64,000 bases of DNA from Annona cherimola (GCA_030490835.1 CM059971.1:122916564-122980563), one strand, 5' to 3'. Positions 36,785 through 50,030 are shown, counted from the first letter of the stretch. The notes: generated from the sequence alone by a model not told the origin. A program made the numbers and translations.

Positions 36785-39601
36785 CTAGGCGCTTGAAGTT
36801 GCAGGAGTGTACCAGCCATGGTGGATCAACACTGCCCTCTTTCTCCTTGCCAAACGCGATTTTCTGTGCTTTCCCGTGTTCCTGTGCAATGTGCCACGTC
36901 TCACTGCTTTGTCGATTGAGGAGTATGCTTCAGCGATTAGCTTCTCAACGGGAAAGACTTCTTCCTCCTGTGCTCCTTTCTTCTTCCTCAGTCCATCTAG
37001 TGCTACCAACACCTTAAAGAAAACAACGTGCACAAATCAACTTCCTTTACCTTTTTTCAGCGTTACTATGCATCAGTAACCCCCTCGAACAAGAGAAGGA
37101 ACCGACCACCTATGCGCAATGTAGTTAAAAGGGAAGGGAAGGACAGGTGATTGCATGCAAGGCTTCTCATTGGTGATTGCAACATTCAGACGTGGCTTCT
37201 CATTGGTGATTGCAACATTGAAGAAAACACGGAGAAAACATCATGTAATAAAAGGGAAGGAAAGGACAGATGATTGCACGCAGGGCTTCTGATTGCTCTC
37301 AACTGCGGCGGACATTTGTCCTAGTAATGTAGAAAACGTGAGTATTTGGACCCACCTAATGATGGCTCTTTGCATCATGGCTTGGGGCCATGGTTGTTGA
37401 CCTTTTCCCCTGCATTCCTCGTATTTGCATGGGAAAAATATTTGCCTTCGCAGCTTAGAGCCAATACACAAAACAATTACAATAATCATCTTCAACAGTT
37501 AACCCACACAAGTCGTGAGCATAAAAGATGAGAAGAGGACATGCTAATAGTTCAAAAATAGGATTGGATAGGATGGATGTGATGTCACATTTTTCAATGC
37601 ACATTTACTCATTTCCAATACACTTTTATTCATTCCCAATATAACTTTACTCATTTCTAATATATCTTTACCCATTTTCAATACATTTACATACCAAATT
37701 TTCATCCCATCTCTGAACTGCCATGATAAACACGTGAAATATACACAGTCGGAAAGAGTTTATATAAAATAGTTAATGACATTAAAACAAAATCCGTTTC
37801 TATGAAATAGTTCATGACATTAAAAAAAAATTCTTTCTCATGAACCAGCCTGACAATAGGATTTATGACTTTTAATGGTTTATAATTTGTATTATACTAC
37901 TATGCATATCCTAGCTCTTGTTCGATTGGCTCAGTCATTTTTTCCCTCACAACTAAGGTCAAGCTGGGTAATGCTTTGGTCAGCTCAACCAGTTTGCACC
38001 CATGATCACAGTTGTCACAACATATGAACTAACACAGCCTTACTTTGGGTTGGACTGAAAAGGGATCCGGAATACAGAACTTAACCTTGCATTGAATAAG
38101 AAATGGGCAGCCCAACCTATAATATGACAAGAATGTGATCGATCTGATTTTTCTTGATTGAGATGCATCCACGGCTACTTCATTTCCCAGCTTATCTATT
38201 GCTTCCCAATTGCGTAAAAAGAGTACCGTATGGTGGCCTTGGGCATGACCCAGTTGGTTTCACATCCTGTCTGTGTGCCAGAGATCCGGGGTTCAAATCT
38301 TGTCAGGAGTGCTGTCTCCCACTAAATGTAATGAAAAAAACAAAAGAGTACCATATGTATAAGCCCATCCATGCCTATAGGCCTTTGCCACAAAGTGTAC
38401 AAGGATAAGCAGATTAGTGCCAAATATGCTTGAAGATGCCAGGAGATGACTTGCTTGAAAATGTAGTGCGGCATGTCTAATGCAGAAACCATGCCCTCCA
38501 TTGGTATATAACCAAAGGTTGGATGGGGCAAATGTAAGATGTCTAAATTCCTGAGTCTTCTATCAAAGCACACTATCAAAATATGCTTAAAGAAATTCAT
38601 CCAAATTAGACTATCAAAGGCAATAATCAAAATTTGAGCAGCAATTTCATTAATTTTAATAGGATGCTTGTTCTCGTGATCAGCAAATCAGGAGTTTATC
38701 ATTTAGCTCAACCTAAATCCAGGTACTTCATAGCACTTTGCATAAGAGACCAAGGGATGATTTCCTTGAAAAATGATGAAAATACGCTATGCAATTGGCA
38801 TAAGACTGCAGCCACCATCATTCTATGGATTACATAATCCAGTTGTCATGGGCCCTCAGCTTAAGGATATGGCCTACTCAACACAGTTGCTATCCTAGAA
38901 AAAGAATATCCTATTTAGATGCCTGGGAAATTGTAGCCCTCTGAATAAATTATCTGGATTAAGTCATGGAATGTTCATCTAGTCCTCAGACACTCTAGGG
39001 ATCCTTTCATTGATTCTACTGATTTTAACCATAGGTTTACAGAACTAAAATTTCAAGAGTTCCTTTGTGCCACTATCATTTTAGCATAGTCCAGATTTTC
39101 TGAACTCCTGTTTACATATATCTTCCACATGTATCCACTAAATTGCTTCTTTTCTACCATTTCTCCAGTGACAAATCCAACTAATTACTTGAACATGAAT
39201 TTTTAACACTAATGGTAAATTCTCGTTCTTCTTTGGGCCCCATTCTTGACTATGGTTGTCTTATGGATAGGAAGATCCCATGCAAGATAACAATCTTCCA
39301 AAATCAAACCACTGAATAGCCACAATGTGTTGACTTGTGCTGCTGAACATCCATATACAGATAAATACCCCTTGGTTCGTCTCTTTGCCAAGAAGCTACT
39401 CGTTGGCTCTCCGCTTTACCAAATAGGGCATCATATCTCTTTCATCCATCAAGGCATTGGCCGCATTGTTGATGGATCTCCTAGTTTTCCTTTGTGAAAC
39501 CCCCTAGCCTTTTTTCCTGCCGAATTGTGTACCAAGCCTTAGCTCACTCTTTGGTTACTCTTCAGCTTGTTGCAAGTCAGTAGACTCCCTTTTAATGAGT
39601 G

Positions 39602-39650
<49 letters not shown>

Positions 39651-41218
39651 GCTTCTCCCATCCTAGATGACCAAGCACCGGATACTCACATACTCTTAGG
39701 GTAGGTAACAAGGCCACTATCTCTACCCAACATTTGAATCTTAGCCCTTCTACTCACACTACTCTATGCACAAGCAGTGACATCTTTGGCTCTTTTGAGA
39801 ATATTATCCCATCAAAAAGGACTCATCCATTCATCAAAGCACAATTCAGAAAATTTTAAAAAGTTCAATGACAAGGCCCCTAAACATGTGATTGCTGTTT
39901 TGGGTTAAGCTGGATGCCACAATTCTATGCATAATAATTAAGCATCCTGTGCATTCCCATATGCCTGAACCACGTCTACTAGTGTACCACTTTCAGTGAG
40001 TGCAAAATGTGCCATCATTCATCTTCCAGAGTATAGATGTTCAAACTTCAATCAATGCCACTATCAGCTTACCTGTTGCACATCTCCATGTGTATATGCA
40101 TACCTATACTACTTGTCATTATCTATCAATGTTTTGAAGAACATTGAAAAATAGCAAGAAAGAAAAAGAAAATTGTTTACTGTAACTATTGAAACAAAAA
40201 CTGCTGGATGTCTTGACTAGTCTATTCAAACACAGCTTACATAGTTGTCCAACAAAGAATACCTAGGGATGCATTATGATCCACTGTCAATGATTGGGGA
40301 ATGTCGTTAAAAATTTAAAATTAGTGATCTCCCCTTGGGACGGACAATGTTAATTACTCTTTCGTCCAACTCACCATCCCAAGGAAGTCATTGCAATAGT
40401 CAGGGAAGCAAAGAGGAACTGAGGAATGTGATTGAACACCAGAACCAAACTTAATTTCGCATACCTCTAATTTAAACTGCATGTTGGAAATTCAATTCGT
40501 CCTGGCGGTCTTAAGCACAAAGAAGGATGGAAACAATACAAATTTCAAAGCGTATACGATTTATGTATCAACTTTCATGGACCTTCAAGATTAATTGAAC
40601 CTAAATGCAAATTTCCATGATGCTTTATGAAATTTATAAATGTAACTTACTACGTCCTAGACTAGAATCCTGCTATCCTATCAGTATTCTATAGCATTTG
40701 AGACAGCCCCACAGTAATGAGATTAGAAATTGCAATATCCTAGACAAAAGCAGCCATCTGACGGAAAATGTCAAGCGACAGAATGAGCAGACGAGAAACG
40801 AGGATTACCTTCTTCATACGGGTCTTGACCTCGGATTTCCTAGACTTGTTAATGAGACGCCTTTTCTCCGCCTGGCGAGCTCTCTTGGCAGCCGAGTCGG
40901 GTTTTTTACCCGGAGCTGCTTCACAAACGATGGAATGACGGCGAGGGGATTTCTCGATTGCCCTCATAGGCCAAACACCTGTATGAAACAAAATTTGGAT
41001 TGGATAGAATAATTAGAGAGAGAGAGAGAGAGAGAATGTGTACCTTTGAAGACATTGTGATGGAAGAGTGAGAGATTGCTGGAGAAGCTCAGAGAAGAGA
41101 AAGAAGGGGTGCCGTTGCTGATCTTGCAGCTGATGGCAGAAAACAGGGATTTGGATCTTCTATTTCTAGGAAGAGCTGCTGCAGAGGGGGAGATGCTGTA
41201 CTGGAGAACAAGAGCCAT
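36785..41218 (-). CDS. RPS20: Plastid 30S ribosomal protein S20 (bS20c), nuclear gene, 3 exons
   Basis: This small-subunit plastid ribosomal protein binds 16S rRNA and helps 30S assembly. Exons: 41044-41218, 40809-40978, 36785-37012. All junctions are GT-AG and in phase, giving 190 aa. Exon 1 is a Ser-rich chloroplast transit region (MALVLQYSISPSAAALPRNR). Exon 2 has the S20 N-terminal helix: DSAAKRARQAEKRRLINKSR then KSEVKTRMKK. Exon 3 has KLIAEAYSSIDKAVRRGTLH and NTGKHRKSRLARR, both diagnostic of S20. I start at the ATG at 41218, which begins the transit peptide. Intron 2 is about 3.8 kb, large for this gene type, and contains a SINE, a minisatellite and a TC microsatellite. A SINE-like insertion lies less than 200 bp upstream of the ATG. 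Confidence 0.96.
37121..37300. repeat. Duplicated segments in RPS20 intron 2
   Basis: GGCTTCTCATTGGTGATTGC occurs twice (about 37161 and 37193). The block AAAAGGGAAGG(G/A)AAGGACA then GATTGCA(T/C)GCA occurs near 37127 and 37250. Local tandem duplication with divergence. Confidence 0.75.
37590..37690. repeat. About 21 bp minisatellite
   Basis: Four to five diverged units of the type (A)CATTTACTCATTTCCAAT, ACACTTTTATTCATTCCCAA, TAACTTTACTCATTTCTAAT and ATCTTTACCCATTTTCAAT. Located in RPS20 intron 2. Confidence 0.75.
38233..38342 (+). mobile_element. tRNA-derived SINE with 15 bp target duplication
   Basis: Box A-like TGACCCAGTTGG and box B-like GGTTCAAATC lie about 43 bp apart, followed by an A-rich tail (ATGAAAAAAACAA). 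The insertion is flanked by AAAGAGTACCGTATG (38218-38232) and AAAGAGTACCATATG (38343-38357), one mismatch in 15. Body about 110 bp. It lies in RPS20 intron 2 on the strand opposite to the gene. Confidence 0.82.
39606..39646. repeat. TC microsatellite
   Basis: About 20 uninterrupted TC units in RPS20 intron 2; a likely length-polymorphic site. Confidence 0.95.
41012..41034. repeat. GA microsatellite in RPS20 intron 1
   Basis: A short run of about 11 GA units in the 65 bp intron between exons 1 and 2, read as TC on the coding strand where it forms part of the pyrimidine-rich intron sequence. Confidence 0.9.
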
Positions 41219-41389
41219 TGCTCTCTCACTCTCGCCACAGGAGTTGCACGAGCACCTCACCTTATCCTCTCTTCTTCTTAAGAGCGAGGATGGCACAGTC
41301 AACAGTCCGGCGGGCGTGGTTACGATCAGCAAACGAATCGGGGGTGTGCGTACGGATCGGTTTGGCACTCTCAATAACTGGGTAAGTGC

Positions 41390-41668
41390 AATCTGGGCGG
41401 GCCACGATTGGCGTCGTGGCAACCACGCCTTCCCCAGCGGTGGGCCTAGCGTGGTTCGAATCACGGCAGGTGTAACGATGTATTGTGGCATTTTTATAAA
41501 TTTATCCCCTTATAATGAGGTTTTACCACTTCATTTGTCATGTTGGAAGTTTACAATTTTCCTGCTGTGGTGTTTCCCTTCGTAATGTGAAGTTATGTAT
41601 GTACTCTACTGTAATATCATGTTGCCACGATGCGATGTATACATGAATATTCAAAAAAAAAAAAAAAA
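41390..41668 (+). mobile_element. SINE-like insertion upstream of RPS20
   Basis: A box A-like TTGGCGTCGTGGCAACC and a box B-like GTGGTTCGAATCACGG (41450-41465) are followed by about 170 bp of body ending ATGAATATTC and then an A run of about 16. The layout fits a plant tRNA-derived SINE. No convincing target duplication was found. It begins about 170 bp from the S20 ATG and points away from the gene. Confidence 0.55.
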
Positions 41669-41839
41669 CTGTAACCCGGGCATCAACCCGAATTCGAATT
41701 TGTCCCAGACCCGAACTTTCGTGGAACCTCTTTTTTTTTTTTTTGGCTCATAAGGTTACTGTCTGGGAAAATTGTGATTAGAGTTGATAAGCGTCTTTAC
41801 AACTTGACTCGTCCTATTTTCAAAATTCGAATAGCTTAA

Positions 41840-42130
41840 GGGTGTGTTTGGTTACACATAAAACATGTCAATGAAAACTTTTCAATCAAAAACTTTTCAC
41901 TCCCCATAATTACCTTATTTTTAATTATTTTTTCACATTTTCCTATATAAACAACCCTACTTTTCAATCATTTCCACACAAATACCCATACAACTACCCT
42001 ATCTATTTTAACTTTATTCTCTTTACCCCTCATTATTACCCCTATCATATCACATCATTTTCTATCAACTTGACAATTTCTACTCCGAAAAGTTTTCATC
42101 AAAAAATTTTATCTCCAACCAAACACACCC
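41840..42130. mobile_element. Tourist-like MITE, copy D, with TAA target duplication
   Basis: It starts GGGTGTGTTTGGTTACAC, ends AACCAAACACACCC, and is flanked by TAA at 41837-41839 and 42131-42133. The interior is in the opposite orientation to copy C (GATAGTT-type motifs appear as AACTACCCTATCTATTTTAA). 291 bp. Confidence 0.82.
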
Positions 42131-42308
42131 TAAAAAGACACCGCATTCAATCCTCAATCCCAGTTTAAACAAATTCAACCCCAGGCATTATTACCATTTA
42201 CAACAGATTGAAATTGATAATTATTTCCACAGGTATTATTTACAAACAAAATTATATCCAAAAAATGAACCCATCTTTTCCTAATTACAACAGCCGCTGC
42301 CACCACCA

Positions 42309-45300
42309 CTACATGGTGTCATCCTCGTAACCAGAAATTATCGTCAGCAACGAGTACTTCACTTTCAGAGCAATCTTACCAGTTTCCACGCAGAGCTTCG
42401 CGCCGGTGACCACCCAGTAGCCCGGCGTGTTCTCCGGACCTCTCACCATTTCCTTCGTGTCCACGAACTTGGACATTTTGGGCACTCTAAGAGGGACAGG
42501 TGGGCCGCCTGGGAACACAGCAGAATTCAGCTCCAACTTGTCTGGATTGGCATCAGGAATCTGGCCGGTGCTGAATCGTCCGCTGATCAGCGTCGAGATG
42601 ATGCCTGATTTCTTAGATGGGTTTGCGGGACCCGCCCACTCCGACCTCCGTATCCTTGCAGACGCCACGGTCGAAAAACCAAGCCTCAGGAACAGCACTT
42701 TCTTCATTCCCAGCTCTTTCACCTCGAACCAGGCCCTGGTGGCGATGGAGGCGGGCTCGTCGAAGCACGCTCTGCTGTATTGGACCGGTGCGGTGCAGAC
42801 GTGGGAGAACAGGCTCCACTTGAGGGGCTCGTAGTAGCCCCGTGACTGAAGGACACTGTCATCCTCCAACTCGCAGCTGGAGTCGGATAGTTGCAGGGTT
42901 TTCGGGAGTGCAGATAGATGCTGAAGATGGATGGCCAGATGATCGTTCTTCTTGCCTTCCAAGTAGAGCCGAATGCCAGTCACAGGCCGGTTCCCAGCAT
43001 CAACCTGCATTTGATGGATTATAACGAAGCCCCAACATATAAAGAAACGGATACCAACTCCATACATTTCCACGGCAAGAGACTTACTTGGGCTGTATTG
43101 ACATGAAGCTTGGGACCCATGAGAGTGAATTGAAGAGAAGGCAATCTAATTTTCCTGCTCTGTGGCCCCAGAGGGAGCTCACTATAAACTGGTGCCCACT
43201 GCCTGGGCAGCTGAAATTCTAGAAATTGTTGAAGCTCTTCGATTGGCGGCTTGACTGAATCATCAAAAAGGAACACAAGGAACAATTAGGATTAAGGTAC
43301 CAACTAGTAGAATATAGATAGTTGGTCTGTTGGCAATTAGTGAGAAGGGCAATCCTAACGGTTATCATAACATTGTTTTTTCAAAAAACAGAAGTCATCA
43401 TAATATTGCTGGAGTTCAGTAAAATTCTCAAAATGCAAAGATGATGCCATAGAAAGATCAGTTATTTTTAAACATTACCTGAGACTTCTATATTTTCAAA
43501 TTACCAAGTCTTTTATTCATGACATAGGAAAAGGTGAAATGAACACTTACACCGGAGGTAAAGATTCATTGCATGGCTTAAAAATCCACTCCCAGGGACA
43601 CCATTCAAGAGTGAAAGTATGGGCACAAAGGACATGGATACCACATCAGGGGCCTGTGAAATTGTTGATAGCCATTCATTATGACTTTGACCTTCAATTC
43701 CTCCCCGTCTAGTGCGAATGATCACTATATCCTATACAGAAAATTTTAGGACATCAATAACATCTTAGTGGAACTGCCTTCTTGTCTGATTTTATGAATA
43801 GCTTGCTGTAGCAAAATCGAGGAGCTTGTACTGCCTTACTTCCTTCTTTGAATGCGAAACAATTGGCCTAATAGAGTTTGCGAATGCGTGGTAGTGCTCC
43901 CAGCCAGCAAACTCTTTGTCCTGAAATGGGAAAAAAATTCCTATGAAACCATTTTCACAAAATGTATTATAATGATGATTTTCAGCTAAATCTGTGAGAT
44001 GCTACAACCTGGATGACTCAATGGATGTTAGGTTCCATGACCATATTAGAGTGTCGTTGGCAATGCTCTAAAAATTGAACTGGTGGTTGAAGTGCCAGGC
44101 TGATTGTTTTGATTCGACTAGTCTTTATAAACTAATAAAAACTTAATATTGTCCAACATCTTGAACACATGTTTTTTAGATAAGGAGTCTAAACACTACT
44201 TCCAACTAAAAAATCAACCTTGATAGACTGTCTCCGTCCTTCTGAGTTAGACAATGGATCAATTTTGACGTGTGTACATGTGCACAAACAGGAAAACGGA
44301 GATTTTTAACCTGAATGAATTTCTTTTTCCCAAGGAAAAAGAAAAAGGATGGGACTGTATAAATCGGTTCCAGGTTGAACCAGTGGAGCCAGCTCCTCAG
44401 ATCAGCTTTATAACCACTGGTCGCTAGAAGCCCAAGCTTGGCATATGCACACAATTTCTCTCCCCTGCTGAAAAAGGATGCAAGTTTCGTTCCCTCTGAT
44501 AAATTCCATCCAGCTATTTCCAAATTATTAATATCAAATCCATGCAGCCTTCAATTTACCTTAAGTTTTTTTACTGATTCATTTGAGTCTAGCTGTAAGC
44601 TTCCGCTGACATCCTTGAAGAACCTCTCATCAGCTAATGTCTTTAGAACGTTCTGAACTTCTGTGGGCTGCAGAAGTGAATTCTGTTGTTGCTTGATATG
44701 AATCACATCCTTACCCCCCATCTTTACACCAACAATAACATGAGTACCATATTTTTCAATGAACCTGGAAAACCATGGAGAGGAAGAAGCTTAAGACCTG
44801 CAAGTATGAGACTACTGACATCAAAAAAGGCTCCAGCAAGACATTTTTCGGGTATTCTTTGAGTTCTCAGAAGTGAAATTGGGGCGCCGATTTTCATGAT
44901 CCAAACAGTTCTTACTAGAGGCCCCCAAGTGTGAGAGCGATTAGTGCAGCCAATAATTCAGACAAAAGTATTGAGTGGACATAAATAAACAAATGGAGAA
45001 ACTTCAAATTGCTGGCTAGATAGGGGGGGAGGGAGAGATACTCAGAAAGAGCAGCAGGATCCCAGGAAGTTGGAACTTCTCGCTTCACTTCCTCATGTAA
45101 TTGTATGTGTGACCTGGTTAGCTCAACAACGTAAAGTGTTATGAACCAACCATCAAAAGCAAGACTTTTGGTTGCAGCTGCATCCTTCTGCCAGCAGCCA
45201 GAGAAAGCAAACATGGAATTGAACAGGCCATAGGGTATTTTACCCGTCAAACCAAGTTCCTGGTTGAATTGCTCGGACATCTGCATGAAGTAGCCAATGT

Positions 45301-46214
45301 TGATAAATCCGGAGAGTATGGCTTTTACTAGCATTCATTTCTTTTATTACTAAATTGGAGTTTTCAGATTCAAAAACAATTTTCAACCTGAGCATGAAAG
45401 ACGAATTTAACAGGCAGACTAGTCAATCGCCAATTTGAATAGCAATGTTCATTGCCATTTCTCAACATCCGTTAGAAGATGCGTTAGGAGATATCCAACA
45501 ACCCCATAAGCATGAAAAGAAGAGCCACGGAGACAAGCAGACAGGGAAGAAATAATTCAGCCATCATTTTTTTTTTTGGATAGTAATTCACTCATCATTA
45601 AGTGTGGGAATAACACACTCGCTACGGGGAAAACAAAACAATCTAATGCATACATTGGATTCATGTATCTCCAACACAATCGCTCGCTGATCGTGTGATT
45701 ATGCTGAGTTTAGGCCCAAAGATAATTCGAAAAAGGGTCGATCCTCTTCGCTAAGTATTTAGCACTCATTGTCCAATCCATTCGACAATAACCACCGAAA
45801 GTCAACAGTCTATCCCATTTAGTCGTTTCTTATGCATGAATTCGATTTCTGGTTACCAGTTTCCCACTGATCGCCCTTGATTATTACACACCAACAGATT
45901 ATTCTTCATCAATCAACTCTTAAAGACCGTCATACCTGGTGGAACGAAAGAACATCGGAGCTGAATCTCATCCTTTCTCCCTTATCGCATTTGATCAACT
46001 TCGGCACGTTGGGGACCAAAACGCCGCCGGGAAAGACCAGCTGACGAGCGGCCACGGAATCTCCAAGCTCAATCAATCGCGACCCCGACGGGCCCTGCTT
46101 GCACTGGGAGAGCCTGATGTCGGAGGTGGCGAGATCGTATCCACATCCAATGGCTGATATTGCTTTCTCCGCCGCAGATTGCGGATTCATTCGCCCCGCC
46201 GCATTCACAGCCAT
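42309..46214 (-). CDS. NSL1: MACPF domain protein, NSL1/CAD1 family, 7 exons
   Basis: Exons: 45936-46214, 45042-45280, 44560-44764, 43840-43920, 43551-43731, 43088-43254, 42309-43004. All junctions are GT-AG and in phase; 615 aa, about the length I recall for Arabidopsis NSL1. Plant members of this family restrain salicylic-acid-linked cell death. The MACPF signature is visible in exon 3 (YGTHVIVGVKMGG); other family blocks are GCGYDLATSDIRL, MSEQFNQELGLTGKIPYG, VPTSWDPAALSEF, HNEWLSTISQAPDVVSMSF, LNGVPGSGFLSHAMNLYLR, KPPIEELQQFLEFQLPRQWA, VTGIRLYLEGKK, KSGIISTLISGRFS and VFPGGPPVP. The ATG at 46214 is used; the upstream GTG in frame is not a plausible start. No signal peptide. NSL1 rather than a paralogue rests on the memory of exons 2-6, so the symbol is tentative. 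Confidence 0.93.
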
Positions 46215-47160
46215 CGCCACCTTCCCTCGGTTTTACTACCTACCAAGAAGTTTTGGAAAGATTCCTAGGCCTTTGAAGAAGAGAATTTGGGGATTTCTCG
46301 GGTTTTGTAGGAATCCACGAAGGGATGATGCTCTTCGATGGCCGAAGCAGAAGCCTCGTCGGGCTCTTCGAAAGCGACTCCCGGAATTTGGATTCGAGCC
46401 AGAGGCTAGAGCGGCCAAAGACACGGTTTGAAAGATGGACGACTATTTTGGTGCTCTGGCGCACTACCCTTGTTGATACGCATGCATTTAAGAGTCACGC
46501 CATAAAGCAAAAGTTACTGAAATTCAGCAGTCCAAATCATGTGGGCCCCATTAATTATGAAATATCTATGGTCCAACCCATTATTGGCCGGAAACAACAG
46601 AAAGTCTAGTCAACCCGTTTGAACTCGTTTATGTGGAACAATTCATTATGAATCCGTCAAATTGATTCTTAAGATCAACCATATGTATGCCTGGACTCGT
46701 AGAAAGTTAGAAACATTTGGGTTGACTAATAATATTTGCATAAAATTGATCTTAATGTCGACGACATGATAAATATCTTTCAACCGTTTTAACCCTTGCT
46801 TACAATTTTCGTTAAAAATGGAATTATTTTGGGGTTATAAAGTTTGGTCGAAAATCGATATTGAAGATATGTCATGGCTTTTTGCAAAATTTGCATCGTC
46901 TGCATGAGGTTTATCTTAAATTGTAGATGTATTACTTATGCTTAAAATTTTTTTAAATCATACAATGCAAGAAAATATCTTCACAATACAAAAGATTTAA
47001 AAATATTACTCATATTAAATAATTTCTAAAAATTTTATTTTAAAATGTTTTCTTTCGTCTTTATAATTTTATTTGTGCATATGGACTTGTTCATCATTCT
47101 AAATTTTTTTTTGAAAACGATCGTAAATTCAACCAACCACTGGGGATAAGGATGCACAAG
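46215..47160. other. 5' flank of the MACPF gene and intergenic DNA
   Basis: GC-rich for about 250 bp upstream of the ATG (frames open on both strands, none recognised), then AT-rich. Promoter inferred from position only. Confidence 0.35.
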
Positions 47161-47169
47161 CATCAATTG

Positions 47170-48175
47170 ATGTTTTTAGAAACGGAGCCGGTTGGACCGG
47201 TCCGACCGGGAACCGGTCCAAATTCCGGTTCAATTCACCCGGTTTCAATTCAATTAATTAAACCCCTTGAACCAGCCAAATCGTAGTTGAACCAGTATTG
47301 ACGGTTGAACCGAGTTCAACCAATTCGGCTATAAAAAAATAAAAACCAAAAACCAGCTTTCCGCTTCCCAACGTGATTCTATTATATTCTCATAATTTTT
47401 CAAATCAATTTCCGTCCTGCAATCCTGCTAGTAAAAAAATGCCTAGGAATTTCCCAAATATATTTGCGTCCCGCCATTCCGCCGGAAGAAGATTGCATAG
47501 GAAGCTTTTAATATTTATTTGATTCGTTCTTTTCATGTAATTCATAGACTATAAATTATCTCTACAGGCCAGCAAATAAAATGTCAAAAAATTGTAAATA
47601 AAATAAATAATTTAGATATTTGTTGAGAATGATGTTTCTGTAGGCTTTTAAAATTTCATATTTGAGAAGAATGATTATTTTGTAGACTTTTACATTTTTT
47701 TTTGGTTGAGTATATGAATTTTTCTTAATTCTTATATTATTATGAATTATTTTTTTAGGGTGAATATTATTATAAACTATTTAATTTTTCAATCCTTTAA
47801 TAATTATTGATTTATTTTTTATTGTGTTGAATATATTCACAGAAGTATAATTCAAAAAATACCAAGATAAATAAGGAGGATTCAAAAGTCAAACATCAAC
47901 ATTAAGACTTATTACATATTTTAGGTCAGTTAATATAGTTAACTTTTTTTTAACTTTCATGCTTAAAGATTTTTTAAAAAAATTTCTATTTATTTTTTCC
48001 TACATATTTTGTTGTGCTAGTTAAAATCTAATACGTAAAATTAGGATTTATAAATATATAATTAATTAAAAATAATTAACATTTATAACATCATAAATAT
48101 GTCATGCTGACGTCATCAATTCAAACCGTTTACTTAACCGGTGGAACCGGTTCCACCACGGGTTTGGTTCACCAA
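47170..48175. mobile_element. Element with GAACCGGT-rich ends
   Basis: The left end (about 47185-47320) is dense in CCGGTT and GGACCGGTCC; the right end (about 48120-48170) has AACCGGTGGAACCGGTTCC. Between them is AT-rich non-coding sequence. It resembles non-autonomous DNA transposons with ACCGGTT-rich subterminal arrays; TIRs and target duplication are not resolved. Confidence 0.45.
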
Positions 48176-49690
48176 TTAGTCTTCGTCACGGATTCTTGGC
48201 CCAAAGAGCACGTAAGGGAAGCTGGAAGTCCGAGCACTGCCACTGTTCCACTGCATTCCCGCGTTCGGAGACTCGAGGTCGCTACCCGTCCCCGTTCTGT
48301 GTTGACATCTATCCCAGACTACGCGTCCAATCGGATCGACCCAAATCAGAGCGAGATGAACGGGTAGGATCATCGAAGCGGTCGGCATGTTCTGGTAAGT
48401 CCAATGGGATGTGATTTCGCATTTGTGAAAACTTCTGTATTTCCAATATTCCTTTTTTTTTTTTTTTCACTCTGCTCGTTATATCTCATTTTCCATGACG
48501 TAATAATCTCATTTGTTTCTATTCTCGCTATAATCCTTCATTTACAAGCAAATAACGAACACTAGTACACTACTCATCCAATATTAATGTCCAAAGTTTC
48601 ATTTACATATTCGATATTTGGATTTTCCCCATAGGCCCAAAAGGTGGCGCGGTTCATCCAAAGGGGACAAAACCAGCCGGAAAGATCTCTCTGCTCGATG
48701 TGAGCCAGCCATGCATCAAATTTACGAATCAATAGCTGAGCTTCAGTTGGATACGAGGTCCAACTCAAACAGAACCACGGCCACGGGTGTAAGTATAACC
48801 GGGCTAGGATAGTTCGGAAATTCGGTTTCCCCACTTTTTAATTTTTTTTTTCCATTAATATATAGGATCCACCTAGATCGATTAACATGTAAAATTTTGT
48901 ATATTTTATTTTGGAAAAAAAGGGCATAATACATGCACAAATATATTCATCATATCCTTTTTTATTTTTGTTTTTAAAAATATAAAATTTAACATGCTGA
49001 TTAAACTAGGTAAAGCCTACATTTCTATTAAAAAAATTCGACCATCCACAAATCAGTTGATTTGTTATAAGATTGGCGTGCCTTTTTTTCCAAGAAAAAT
49101 AGCAAAATACATGGCAGTTAAAAGCTTGTAATCGAAGATTATTGATTAGAACATTGGCGCATTGTTGTAAGTGGAACAGTGTGCCCAACTTGTCGTCATC
49201 ACTTCGCCCGTCCCCCTGCCTTGTCCTCGAGTCATGCATTCGCCTACTTACATGTTCAGTCACTTAGAGTGCCCGCTACTCTACTGGGACAACGGGCACA
49301 CACTATCCTACTTCGTTTCCTTAAATTGCGCCATGTTATGTGACAAAATAGGGTCTTAGGCCTCATTTGGCCATCGGTCATGACAAGGAAAAGGTATACT
49401 TGTAAGCTTTGCTTGCTCTTGGCGATTCATCTATTCAAGATAGTAGGGCCTATTTACTGCTCGGATAGAACAAGGATAGGAGATTGAAAAACAATGTTGT
49501 GTGTTGATACTTGATAACGAAAAACAATTGTACAGAAAATGGAACAAATAAATTATTAATTTTTGAAAAATAAGAAAAGTTGAAGATGAGAAAATATTTT
49601 TGAGAATGAGAAATTTCATTTCACTTTTATCCCATCTAAATTATGAACAAAACATAAAAATCTAAACAAAAAGCAAAATATGCACACCAG
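48176..49690. other. Unassigned, partly GC-rich
   Basis: 48180-48420 and 48640-48800 are CpG-rich with short open frames on both strands; no domain recognised. The rest is AT-rich. Confidence 0.3.
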
Positions 49691-49699
49691 TAGCTGGCC

Positions 49700-50030
49700 G
49701 TGGGCCTCGTTTTTTTATTTTTTGATTTTTTTTATAAACATATAGATTTATGTGTATTTAACTTATAAATCAAACTTTATCTTTTTGATACTTTTAAGAT
49801 TTTTTTTTTAAAATACAGTAACATTTTTTGTAATTTCTAGGTTAGAAAATTACAAAAATGTCACTATATTTAAAAATAAAAATACTTAAAAACGTCCGAA
49901 ATTGTAAAACTTGATTTATAGGTTAAATACATTTAGCTTTACATGTTTATAAAAAATATAAAAAATTTAGAGAGTATCATTGCTGGACGCATGGGGGGTC
50001 CCATGCGTCCGGACGCGTGGGATCACCCCT
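49700..50030. repeat. Palindromic core element, family 3, copy i
   Basis: The core has ATGTGTATTTAACTTATAAA and the inverted TTTATAGGTTAAATACATTT, with a TTTCTAGGTTAGAAAATTAC centre. The right arm carries ATGCGTCCGGACGCGTGGG; the left arm is weak. Confidence 0.55.

Noticed and set aside
41076..41585. Plus-strand frame of 169 codons
   Set aside because: It is the antisense of RPS20 exon 1 plus upstream DNA and the SINE-like insertion; no domain.
42427..42834. Plus-strand frame of 135 codons
   Set aside because: Antisense shadow of the last MACPF exon.
44206..44523. Minus-strand frame of 105 codons between MACPF exons 3 and 4
   Set aside because: It lies wholly in an intron; exon 3 (ending 44560) joins exon 4 (starting 43920) in phase and the joined protein matches the family without it.
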